Below, piece by piece: positions 40,239-48,661 of a stretch of DNA of 64,000 nucleotides. The DNA comes from Butyrivibrio sp. (GTDB lineage Bacteria; Bacillota; Clostridia; Lachnospirales; Lachnospiraceae), in the NCBI RefSeq assembly GCF_015056685.1, contig NZ_SVFW01000019.1, forward strand, positions 4,319 to 68,318, read 5' to 3'. How positions within the stretch are numbered: position 1 is the first letter of the stretch; every line of letters starts with the position of its first letter. The translations under genes and the position numbers were made by a program. The notes under the pieces are model-generated. The model made no database searches. It saw only the letters and a list, made by a program, of their open reading frames with translations, and was not told the origin of the DNA.

Positions 40239-41942
40239 TCAATGCTGGAATCTATTCTTCCACATCTTGGTCTCTTTTTGCTTACCAATACTTATAAGCC
40301 AGCAATCAAATTGGGGATCAAGTACCCCTCGTGAATTCATCAACCTGTCGCAAAACTCCCGATAATTATCATAAGAACTATCTATCAGCCTGCACATATA
40401 TCCAGCTAATTGGTCAATAGTGTTAAAAGTCTGGTCATCACAAACAAAATCTTTCGCACCCGATAACAAATATGCCACAGAATAAAGAAGTCTATTCTGG
40501 ATTTCAGCGTCCTCTTCATTAGCTATTATTGTATTCTCTATTTCATCAAGTCTTGTCAAAATGTCGTTCGAGTCAACGCCAATGTTAGAACAATACCGTG
40601 AAAGCACTTTATTTCTAAGAAGATCCGTTATTTCCTCGCAAAATGCTCCGTTCATAAACCTAAGAGAAAATAATAATTCTTTACCAATATCATCAATTGA
40701 TTGATATTTTCTGCCTTTCCAGTATATCAATTCGCAACTATCGTCCAATTGATATATGGCGTTAAAAAAGACCAGATCTTCATCCTCTCCCTGCTCTACC
40801 GACGCCTCTGCTTGTTTACAAATTTCAGCAAAATCAGGCAATGTTGACTCGTAATAAGAAGAAAGGATTCCACGAAATAATTCTTTTTTTCCTTTATCCC
40901 AATTACAAGCAAGTGCATCTACAAGAGAAGTTTTATCCGTATACTGTTGTCCATTAAATTTATACGCAAGTATCCCTTTGGGGGATGTTCCTATCCCCTC
41001 ACCTGGACATATTTGCTTGATGCCATTGCACCATTTTTTTACTTCCTCATAACCCCATCTTCTATTTGGATTATCTTTGTTCTTCCTATTTGTTATGTCA
41101 TAATATGTCAGGGCCGAAATAAGCTCTACCAAATCATTTGGCATATCTGCAGGATATGGAAGTCTCTTTACTGTTATACATTGCTCAATGTCATCTCCAC
41201 TCATTCCTTCAAACGGAGTATGTCCGCAATACAGTTCATATAGTGTTATCCCCAATGAATAATAATCTGATTCTGACAAAAAAAGCCCCCTAAAAGTTTC
41301 GGGAGCAGAATACTCTGGAGTCATAGAAGTATTTGTAACAACTACAGTGACTCCCTCATCTGTCACCGAGCTTATCCCAAAATCTATTACAGAGACATCC
41401 CTCATATTGTCATTGAGCATAATATTTGAAGGCTTGATATCCTTATGGATAATACCCTCTTGATGAATAGCAAAGAGTGCCTCATTAAGACATGGGATTA
41501 TGGTATTCTTCAGTTCCTCATATTTAAAGCGTCTTCCTTTTAACGACCCATGTCTATATACCGGAATTATCTCTACAGGATATCCCCCGTGTTCTCCGGC
41601 AGCAACAACATTGGCCACATACGGCGATGATATCCTCTGCAATTTACTCTCAATATCTTTTCTTACCGCAAGCTTTCTCTTGTAAACTTTCGCCATGCAT
41701 GGTCCATTTTTACTTTTACACAAGTAAAGATCTGCCTCTCCAGAGCTTGTATTTAGTCTAGAGATTATCTGATATTCTTGAAGTAGCACACTACCCGATG
41801 GCAAAGCCATACCGCTAATCATTTCGCTGTTTACTGCTGTTGTTCCAGCACGTCTAGAAGAAGGTTCCACGAAATGATTCTGTACATCGGCATTCACAAT
41901 TGTATTTTGATTCGTGTTAGGATTAACTACGGTGGATTCCAT
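40239..41942 (-). CDS. Ser/Thr protein kinase 2 of the operon
   Basis: A 567-residue cytoplasmic kinase. N-terminal tail (1-45) with T-V-V-N (4-7), T-I-V-N (14-17) and T-A-V-N (35-38). Kinase domain about 50-330: glycine-loop region SSGEADLYLCKS, lysine in CMAKVYKR, catalytic loop HKDIKPSNIML, DFG in VIDFGISSV, and TPEYSAPE. A C-terminal domain (about 340-567) is shared with the kinase at 43085 (YTDKTSLVDAL, KKELFRGILSS, YWKGRKYQSIDDIG). No PASTA repeats or membrane helix, unlike PrkC. It probably works with the PP2C phosphatase and the FHA protein. Confidence 0.88.
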   Translation of the reverse strand: MESTVVNPNTNQNTIVNADVQNHFVEPSSRRAGTTAVNSEMISGMALPSGSVLLQEYQIISRLNTSSGEADLYLCKSKNGPCMAKVYKRKLAVRKDIESKLQRISSPYVANVVAAGEHGGYPVEIIPVYRHGSLKGRRFKYEELKNTIIPCLNEALFAIHQEGIIHKDIKPSNIMLNDNMRDVSVIDFGISSVTDEGVTVVVTNTSMTPEYSAPETFRGLFLSESDYYSLGITLYELYCGHTPFEGMSGDDIEQCITVKRLPYPADMPNDLVELISALTYYDITNRKNKDNPNRRWGYEEVKKWCNGIKQICPGEGIGTSPKGILAYKFNGQQYTDKTSLVDALACNWDKGKKELFRGILSSYYESTLPDFAEICKQAEASVEQGEDEDLVFFNAIYQLDDSCELIYWKGRKYQSIDDIGKELLFSLRFMNGAFCEEITDLLRNKVLSRYCSNIGVDSNDILTRLDEIENTIIANEEDAEIQNRLLYSVAYLLSGAKDFVCDDQTFNTIDQLAGYMCRLIDSSYDNYREFCDRLMNSRGVLDPQFDCWLISIGKQKETKMWKNRFQH

Positions 41943-41953
41943 ACTCTATATGC

Positions 41954-43066
41954 TTAAATAACGTTTCGAATAGCTATTACATTTGCATCATTTGGGTTAC
42001 ATGTATCAAGTAATCGAAGCACATGGAAAATCGGGTCAAAACTGTTTGCTGTCTCAGTCGAAGCATACGCTCTTACAGCTGTAATAACATCATCTCTAAT
42101 GTGACTGTTAACCTCGTATTTCAATGACAGCCCCAGCATTCCGATTCCAAGCATGCCTGAAACAGTATGCGTGCGTGTTGTATAGTAGGTTTGTACAGGA
42201 TTATAGCTATACCTCATATCACGTTGCCCATCTTTTCTAGTATGAAGATATGTCGTATGCGGTATCTGCTCCTGCCAGCTTCCCTGAGTGATTGAAGCCG
42301 TAAGTAATGATGTTCTATAAACATTAACAAAGCTTCCATTATCCTTAAAATGCGCAATATAATGTGGTGTGTAACAAAAAAGATTCCCATTATACTCTAT
42401 GCAGATAGGCTCAACATCAAATCTAATGTACCTGATATCCCCCACATTCTTAAATGAGGTCATAAGTCTGCTAAAATCCGGAGAACTGTCATATTTTTTT
42501 GCACTTGTTTTTGACAACTCCTGGAAAGAACGCTTTAGTTGTTCAAAAGCAGGTGTTGTTTCCTCGTTGAATGTAAAAACAGAGGAATTAAGCCTGCTTT
42601 CCGCAGTCATCCTGTCTTCAGCTATTTGAGCTCTAGCTGCAATATTCATTGGTTTATTCTTATTCCAAAATTTATTACGTTCATTGAACTCCTTATCACA
42701 CTCTGAAATCTGCAAAACATAATTATGCCTCTTATCAAATACTTCAAGGATCTGGCGTCTTACTTCTTTGCAGACTAATGAGTCGCTTACTCCTCCGACA
42801 GGCATCTGAGTGCTGTTATTCGGCATACCGCTTGTGACTGTATTCTGCACAGCGATAGCCTGTCTCGGAACCGCACTAATCCTAGGTTGTCTGCTATCTG
42901 AGTTTGATATTTTCTTTATAATCCATGCAATGAACCAAACGCCCAAAACAATTGCACCAATAGCAATGATGTATGGTAGCGCGGATGCAATCATTCCAAG
43001 GAAAGCCAATATTAGAATTCCACCAATTAGCCCTCCACCACTAGAGCTTCTCCTTCTTCTCGCCAT
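41954..43066 (-). CDS. Membrane-anchored paralogue between the two kinases
   Basis: About 370 residues. A basic Ser/Arg-rich start (MARRRRSSSGGG), a glycine-rich turn, then two membrane helices (about 15-50), a linker with NSTQMPVGG, a helical middle, and the shared C-terminal domain: VGDIRYIRFDVEPICIEYNGNLFCYTPHYIAHFKDNGSFVNVYRTSLLTASIT and the ending FDPIFHVLRLLDTCN. Relative of 36885 and 39372. Ser-rich N-terminus could be phosphorylated. It lies 10 bp from each kinase gene. Confidence 0.68.
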   Translation of the reverse strand: MARRRRSSSGGGLIGGILILAFLGMIASALPYIIAIGAIVLGVWFIAWIIKKISNSDSRQPRISAVPRQAIAVQNTVTSGMPNNSTQMPVGGVSDSLVCKEVRRQILEVFDKRHNYVLQISECDKEFNERNKFWNKNKPMNIAARAQIAEDRMTAESRLNSSVFTFNEETTPAFEQLKRSFQELSKTSAKKYDSSPDFSRLMTSFKNVGDIRYIRFDVEPICIEYNGNLFCYTPHYIAHFKDNGSFVNVYRTSLLTASITQGSWQEQIPHTTYLHTRKDGQRDMRYSYNPVQTYYTTRTHTVSGMLGIGMLGLSLKYEVNSHIRDDVITAVRAYASTETANSFDPIFHVLRLLDTCNPNDANVIAIRNVI

Positions 43067-43084
43067 ATCAATCACCCGTATGTA

Positions 43085-44755
43085 TTATGATAAACTCGCC
43101 TTCCATTGACGAATTTCTTGATTCTTTCCCATACTAATTAACCAGCTTTCAAACTGAACATCCAGCTCACCATCACCATTCATTAAGTCATAACACATAA
43201 CTCTAAATTCTTCATAGGATTCCCTAACCAGTGCCCCCATATACGCTGTAATTTCCTCAATGCCCTTAAAGTCCTCATTTTTGTAATGGAATATACGTGT
43301 TCCTGAAAGCATATAAGCCACTAAGTAATACAACCTCGTTCTATCTCGTAAACTCTTATTAGAATCGGCAAAAGTGTCTTCAAGTTTCTTTACGTTAACC
43401 TTTATGTTTTCACTTGCGTTTACACTATCACAATAAAGAGACATAACCTTATAGGAAAGTACATCACTTAGAAAGCTGTCTAAATTCTGTTTCATCCATA
43501 AAGAATTCAATATCCCCTTGCCAAAATCCTCTAACGAAGCAAATGATTTTCCCTTCCAAATAAACTCTTCCAAAGAGCTATCCATTGCATAGATTACTTT
43601 AAAAAACTCAACATCATCATCCTTTCCTTTGTCCACTGCTTCTTCTGCATCCATGCATATTCCAGCCATTTCAGGATCAACAGCCTTAAAGAAGCCAGAA
43701 AGTATACCTCTAAACAACTGTTTTTTGCCTTCATTCCAGTTTGTTCCCAAAGCCTTAGCTAATGCCTTTTTGTCGGTATATGCAGTTCCCATAAATGTGT
43801 AAGGTGGCATGCTTCCCTTAACATTTCCTATTCCTTCACCTGGAATAGTTAACTTTTCTCCACCACACCACTTCTTTACCTCATCGTAGCCCCATCTTCT
43901 GTTTGGGTTAGACTTATTCTTTCTATTGGTAATATCATTGTAGGTCAGCGCCGAGATTAGATTTTTCAAATCATCCGGCATTTCTTCAGGATAAGGTATG
44001 TTTTGAATTGCCACATACTTTTCTATCTCTTCCGCAGTCATGCCCCTATATGGCGTTCGACCACAGAAAAGCTCATAAATTGTTATTCCCAGAGAATAAT
44101 AATCAGATTCATTTAAAAACAGACTCCTAAATGTTTCAGGAGCAGAATACTCCGGAGTCATTCCTGTGCTAGTTACAACAACTGTATTGGAAGCATCTCT
44201 TACTGAGCTAATTCCAAAATCTATAATAGCCACATCAATCTGATTATCATTAAGCATGATATTTGATGGCTTTAGGTCCTTATGAATAATTCCAGCAGAA
44301 TGCAATACATTTAATCCTTCGTTAAGGCTCGGAATAATATGTTTCTTGAGTTCCATATATGAAAACTTTTTATTCTGTAGGCTTCCATACTTATAATAGG
44401 GGAGTATTTCCACCGGATACCCGTTAAAATCACCAGTAGCAAATACTCTGGATACATACGGAGAATCCATTTTAATAAGCTTATTGATTATTTCGGCTTT
44501 TACCGCCACTTTTCTGCGATACACTTTAGCCACATAATGCTCCCCGTCTTTTTCGCACAAAAACAGATCCGCTTCACCAGTCTGTGTGTCAAGCTTTGAC
44601 TTTACGCAGTATTCTCCACACAACATCACACCGGAAGCAATCACATTTGCATTTTCTATAGCAGAATTTATCTGTGTGCCGTTATTATCCGCCAATCGAT
44701 TAATTGAAGTTCTATTATCTATAACACTAGAGTTGATAGATGTCTCATTTCCCAT
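43085..44755 (-). CDS. Ser/Thr protein kinase 1 of the operon
   Basis: A 556-residue kinase. N-terminal tail with T-S-I-N (5-8), T-S-I-N (16-19) and T-Q-I-N (27-30), spaced exactly 11 residues apart. Kinase domain about 45-330 with GEADLFLCE, HYVAKVYRRK (lysine), HKDLKPSNIML, IIDFGISSV and TPEYSAPE. The C-terminal domain is shared with the kinase at 40239 and distinguishes this pair from PrkC-like kinases. It follows the phosphatase gene by 19 bp. The repeats are plausible autophosphorylation sites. Confidence 0.9.
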   Translation of the reverse strand: MGNETSINSSVIDNRTSINRLADNNGTQINSAIENANVIASGVMLCGEYCVKSKLDTQTGEADLFLCEKDGEHYVAKVYRRKVAVKAEIINKLIKMDSPYVSRVFATGDFNGYPVEILPYYKYGSLQNKKFSYMELKKHIIPSLNEGLNVLHSAGIIHKDLKPSNIMLNDNQIDVAIIDFGISSVRDASNTVVVTSTGMTPEYSAPETFRSLFLNESDYYSLGITIYELFCGRTPYRGMTAEEIEKYVAIQNIPYPEEMPDDLKNLISALTYNDITNRKNKSNPNRRWGYDEVKKWCGGEKLTIPGEGIGNVKGSMPPYTFMGTAYTDKKALAKALGTNWNEGKKQLFRGILSGFFKAVDPEMAGICMDAEEAVDKGKDDDVEFFKVIYAMDSSLEEFIWKGKSFASLEDFGKGILNSLWMKQNLDSFLSDVLSYKVMSLYCDSVNASENIKVNVKKLEDTFADSNKSLRDRTRLYYLVAYMLSGTRIFHYKNEDFKGIEEITAYMGALVRESYEEFRVMCYDLMNGDGELDVQFESWLISMGKNQEIRQWKASLS

Positions 44756-44773
44756 AATGAATTACCCCAAATA

Positions 44774-45508
44774 TTAAAACCTGATTATCATCACCGTTTT
44801 GTCATCTGTGGAGCCATTCTCTTCAGCAATTCTTATAATGCTTGCTACTTTAGATAAATCGTCTGTATTCTTTTGTAGTTCATCTTCTAGATTATCTGTT
44901 TCCACAAATTCATGAACTCCATCACTTGTTATCAATACGCACTTCGGTTTATTTTCCTCAAAGATCCTTTGGACAACTAATTTATCAGCCAAATCTGCAT
45001 TTCCCCCTCCTAAGCAGGCTGTTATTTCATTTTTATTGCATGACTCAGCTGCTTCAGTTTGTCCGGTACTTAATAGCCATTGATATGTCGTGTGGTCCTC
45101 TGTAATCTGTTTAAGGTATGCCCCTCTGGCCGCATACAGTCTGGTATTCCCTATATGCACCAAATATGATTCTTCTCCACAAAAGCCAACATATGTTAAT
45201 GTAGTTGCCATTTTCTCTTTTTCTGAAACACCACTAGCGTACTGAATGAGTTCATTATTCAAGTCAACTATTTTGTTCCTCAGCTCGGTCTCGTTGGCAA
45301 ACTGTAGCTTACTCAATGCATCAGTGACAAACAAACTGGCTTCTTTACCCCCTTTGTTACCACCAACGCCATCAGCAACGGCAACACTAACGTAACCATC
45401 TGTCTCAAAAGAATATGATTGATTATTGATGACTTCCTGACCAACCAAGGCTGTATCATCGCACTGATTCTTACCAATGCCAATGCTAACGCCAACTGAA
45501 ACCTGCAT
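44774..45508 (-). CDS. PP2C-type protein phosphatase
   Basis: A 244-residue PPM/PP2C phosphatase. The metal-binding motifs DGVGGNKGGKEAS (about residue 40), LITSDGVHEF (about 190) and GSTDDKTVMII (C-terminus) are intact. It should reverse phosphorylation by the two kinases. ATG 45508 sits 1 bp beyond the AAA+ stop, with GAGG upstream. No membrane segment. Confidence 0.9.
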   Translation of the reverse strand: MQVSVGVSIGIGKNQCDDTALVGQEVINNQSYSFETDGYVSVAVADGVGGNKGGKEASLFVTDALSKLQFANETELRNKIVDLNNELIQYASGVSEKEKMATTLTYVGFCGEESYLVHIGNTRLYAARGAYLKQITEDHTTYQWLLSTGQTEAAESCNKNEITACLGGGNADLADKLVVQRIFEENKPKCVLITSDGVHEFVETDNLEDELQKNTDDLSKVASIIRIAEENGSTDDKTVMIIRF

Positions 45509-45509
45509 T

Positions 45510-47396
45510 TTATGTCCTCTCCAAAACAGCACACTCTAATGTGTACGGCATTTCTTCAGCATTTATTGCTTTAATTACAATATGTCCTTTATCAAATATC
45601 CCTTCATCAAAAAGATATCTTGCAAGCGGATTTATAAAAGTGCTTTCAACAATATTTCCAATTCCTCTACCGCCATTTTCAAGATTGCCCATAGCTTTAC
45701 TCTTTATCACGCTATAAGCATCCTCTGACATGTCCACTATTATTCCTTTTTCGGTTTCTAAGTTTGTACGTATTTTCTGAATTTGTGCCTGCAATATCTC
45801 TTCTGCAACAGACTCCCTTATAAAATCAAAAACAACAATATTTTCACCAATTCTATTCAAGATCTCTGGTCTGCCAAGTTGCAATTTAAAATAATCTTCG
45901 ATTCCTTTCCTCACATTTTTTTGTACATCTTCATAGCTCATCTCTGGCGTAACTTTCTGAACACGTTCTCCCAGATTATTAACACCATATATTCCCAGAT
46001 TGCTCGTGAAGATAATAATGGATTCGGAAAAATAAACAGTGTTTCCCTGCCCGTCTGTCATCCTGCCGTCCTCTAGTATCTGTAAAAACTTGTCTAAAAT
46101 AGAGGGGTGCGCCTTTTCTATTTCATCAAATAGCAGAATTGAAAACGGATTATTCTTGACTGCATTGGTAAGCTGTCCACCAGCTTCATATCCCACATAT
46201 CCGGGAGGTGCTCCAAGCAATTTCTGATCACTATGAGATTGTCCATACTCACTCATATCAAATCTGATGCAACTACGTTCATCTCCAAATAACGTTTCTG
46301 CCAGCGTTTTGGCCGTTTCTGTCTTACCTGTTCCAGTAGGGCCCGCAAAAAAAAGTACCCCTTTTGGTCTTGTACCAGATGACGATTGTAAGCCCGACAT
46401 TCCTGTCATAGCACGCTTTATCACATCCAAAGTCTTTGTGATTGCAGCATCTTGTCCTTTAACTCTCTTATGAAATGTATCATATGCATTTTTTATTTCT
46501 TCATAGTCCAACGTATTCCATGGGTTCTCTTTTATCCCAAATTTATACAGATCAATGACATCGCACATGTGCTTTATATGGATGTTCTGATTTCTAGAAA
46601 GTCGGCGCAACCCATTCAGCTCTGTGAAAGAAAAGCCCTCCGTCAACCCCACAAATTTATCTTGAATCTTCGATAATTCATCGGGATTTTGCTCATAATA
46701 GCCAATTTCATCGTTAAATATTTCATTTGAAAAGAAACTCCTAAAGTTGTCCCCTTTGACTAACTGCTCACGTTCTTCTTTTGTCGGAGTACGTAAAAGA
46801 ATAGTCTTTACATTGGGATTATCCAAATAAAACCATGCAGGGATGTCATTTACTTTGCTAGCCAGGATAATTAACAGGTTTTTGAGAATATCTCCATTTT
46901 CGCTCCTTACATCTTTTGCTTCCATCGAGCCTTGGAGAAGAATTGTAAAACTATCAATTTCCGACTGTTCCATATTTGTGGGAGACGCAATATAGCGAGA
47001 GGCAAAGTCCATGATAACAACAGTTGCCTCTTGATTCTGTGTGACTGCATCCTTAACGTAATTTGAAGCGACCGAATTATGCCCCTTGAAATCTGCTTTA
47101 ATATATCCATTTTCTATAGAAGCATTAACAAGACGTGCAAAGCCATCCAGATATCCATCTTCAAATCCGTTGTAGAATCCCCTAATTGCATCATAAAATA
47201 CAATATTCTTATAGCCACAATCCTTAAAATGGTAGTGTAAGTATTCTGGTAATCCTAGAATACTTCCTTTTGGCATACTCCCTTCAACAGGGTACTGATA
47301 TTTATCAAGAACATTACCTTCTAGAATAATAACAGGCTTAATCTTATCAAATATCTCCAACTCTTTATGCCATTTTGCGATATAATCTTCAGCCAT
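45510..47396 (-). CDS. AAA+ ATPase, ClpB/ClpA-like C-terminal module
   Basis: A 628-residue protein. Residues about 1-300 look like a degenerate first AAA domain: IILEGNVLDKY occupies the P-loop position but has no GKS/T. Residues 310-628 are a full Clp/HSP100 module: KGQDAAI, Walker A AGPTGTGKT (351-359), pore loop GYVG (399-402), Walker B ILLFDEIEKAH (420-430), sensor IIFTSN, and the C-terminal Clp-D2-type domain. It lacks the Clp N-domain and the ClpP-binding tripeptide cannot be seen. It likely remodels proteins. It overlaps the radical SAM gene by 8 bp. Confidence 0.88.
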   Translation of the reverse strand: MAEDYIAKWHKELEIFDKIKPVIILEGNVLDKYQYPVEGSMPKGSILGLPEYLHYHFKDCGYKNIVFYDAIRGFYNGFEDGYLDGFARLVNASIENGYIKADFKGHNSVASNYVKDAVTQNQEATVVIMDFASRYIASPTNMEQSEIDSFTILLQGSMEAKDVRSENGDILKNLLIILASKVNDIPAWFYLDNPNVKTILLRTPTKEEREQLVKGDNFRSFFSNEIFNDEIGYYEQNPDELSKIQDKFVGLTEGFSFTELNGLRRLSRNQNIHIKHMCDVIDLYKFGIKENPWNTLDYEEIKNAYDTFHKRVKGQDAAITKTLDVIKRAMTGMSGLQSSSGTRPKGVLFFAGPTGTGKTETAKTLAETLFGDERSCIRFDMSEYGQSHSDQKLLGAPPGYVGYEAGGQLTNAVKNNPFSILLFDEIEKAHPSILDKFLQILEDGRMTDGQGNTVYFSESIIIFTSNLGIYGVNNLGERVQKVTPEMSYEDVQKNVRKGIEDYFKLQLGRPEILNRIGENIVVFDFIRESVAEEILQAQIQKIRTNLETEKGIIVDMSEDAYSVIKSKAMGNLENGGRGIGNIVESTFINPLARYLFDEGIFDKGHIVIKAINAEEMPYTLECAVLERT

Positions 47397-47994
47397 GTCT
47401 AAGACCTTTCCTTTCCAAAACCTGGTTCAACTCTTCCTCGAATCCAGGTTTATGTATCCCAACAGATATCGTCGAATTATCTATAAAAAAGTTTTGAATA
47501 CTGTTCTCCGAAAGCTTTATATAATTGTCATACTTTTCCGTCTTCGAATTATCCAAGATAATTATCTTTTGATTTCGTGAACCAATTAAGATATCTCCAT
47601 AGTTTTCAGCTTCAATATATTTACCGTCGATGATTACTGATACTTTATTAAGTATCTCTGGAAATCTTTTTACTACCTCTTCATATTCAAAGCCTGTGTA
47701 CAACAGAATATCATCGGATATATCACTAATTTTGTTTAAGAGCTCCAACAATTCTTCACCTTGCTCTATGGGATCTCCTCCCGTTAGAGTAAAACCGTCA
47801 ACTGGTTTTGTAGCTGCAATAGACATAATCAGTTTCATTATTCCTTCAAGCGAAGTGCTGTATTTTTCGTTAAATTCCCATAGTTCAGGATTACTACAGC
47901 CATCGCAATGGTGTCTACACCCTGCAAACCATATTCCAATTCTTAGTCCTGGGCCAAGAACTTTAACCGGATAAAGGATTCTCGCTACATACAT
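47389..47994 (-). CDS. Radical SAM activase-like protein
   Basis: A 201-residue compact radical SAM protein. The cluster motif C-x3-C-x2-C (GCRHHCDGC) has cysteines at 26, 30 and 33, preceded by RIGIWFAG, and FTLTGGDPIEQ follows: this is the NrdG/PflA-like activase group, which installs glycyl radicals. No glycyl-radical enzyme is in the operon. It overlaps FHA (10 bp) and AAA+ (8 bp) genes, so its product is part of the system. It may modify one of the operon's proteins. Confidence 0.85.
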   Translation of the reverse strand: MYVARILYPVKVLGPGLRIGIWFAGCRHHCDGCSNPELWEFNEKYSTSLEGIMKLIMSIAATKPVDGFTLTGGDPIEQGEELLELLNKISDISDDILLYTGFEYEEVVKRFPEILNKVSVIIDGKYIEAENYGDILIGSRNQKIIILDNSKTEKYDNYIKLSENSIQNFFIDNSTISVGIHKPGFEEELNQVLERKGLRHG

Positions 47995-48659
47995 GTACCT
48001 ACCCTCACCATAAAATATGCAGCGTCATTCTGGCGTTCATCATTCACCACTTTTCCTCCCAGCCCTAATTCATCACCGTCTTTGAGCTCCACATATTTTT
48101 GATCTTCGATTTTCTCATTGTTTACATATGTATAATTTGTTGAGCTAAGATTTTTAATGTATACTTTTCCATTTTCCCGTAACAATTCTGCATGTCGTCT
48201 ACTGACGTATTTTTTGCTCGCCAAGTATTGATTCATTGAGCATTCTCGACCTACAACTGTAATGTTTTCAGTAATCTCGTATGCATATTCTCCATCTAAT
48301 GTGCTAAGGATAAATCTAACTTCTTCTCCTTGCTCCTGACTAACTACCGAAGAAGACTGATTCCCAGATTGTTCAAGCTCATTAACAGGCGTTATAAAAG
48401 AAATATCTTCTCCACAATTACTGCATTTCCTTACATTCACTGGATTATGAGTTCCGCAATCGCAGATTCTTACCATTTTTACTGCATTACTCACATCATT
48501 AGTTGCGGTTGTTTCATGTGATAAATCAGCCACTTTGGCTTCCACTGAATCATCTATTATTTTTTCGTATTCCAGTGAATCCGACCCACACTTTTCGCAA
48601 AATAACAAGCTAGGACGATTCTTGGCACCACAATTAGGGCATATTCTATATTTTGCCAT
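47985..48659 (-). CDS. Zinc-ribbon FHA-domain protein
   Basis: A 224-residue protein. Two zinc ribbons: CPNCGAKNRPSLLFCEKCG (7-25) and CDCGTHNPVNVRKCSNCG (about 66-85). The FHA domain fills about 125-215 with GRECSMNQYLASKKYVSRRHAELLRENGKVYIKNLSSTNYTYVN: the conserved G-R, S-R-R-H and N residues that bind phosphothreonine are present. It should read phosphorylated Thr on the kinases or other partners in this operon. The start lies 3 bp from the end of the coiled-coil gene. Confidence 0.9.
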   Translation of the reverse strand: MAKYRICPNCGAKNRPSLLFCEKCGSDSLEYEKIIDDSVEAKVADLSHETTATNDVSNAVKMVRICDCGTHNPVNVRKCSNCGEDISFITPVNELEQSGNQSSSVVSQEQGEEVRFILSTLDGEYAYEITENITVVGRECSMNQYLASKKYVSRRHAELLRENGKVYIKNLSSTNYTYVNNEKIEDQKYVELKDGDELGLGGKVVNDERQNDAAYFMVRVGTCM

Positions 48660-48661
48660 CG

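Noticed and set aside
47389..47994. Anaerobic ribonucleotide reductase activase NrdG proper
   Set aside because: No nrdD is adjacent; the gene is embedded in a signalling operon by overlaps, so a housekeeping role is less likely.
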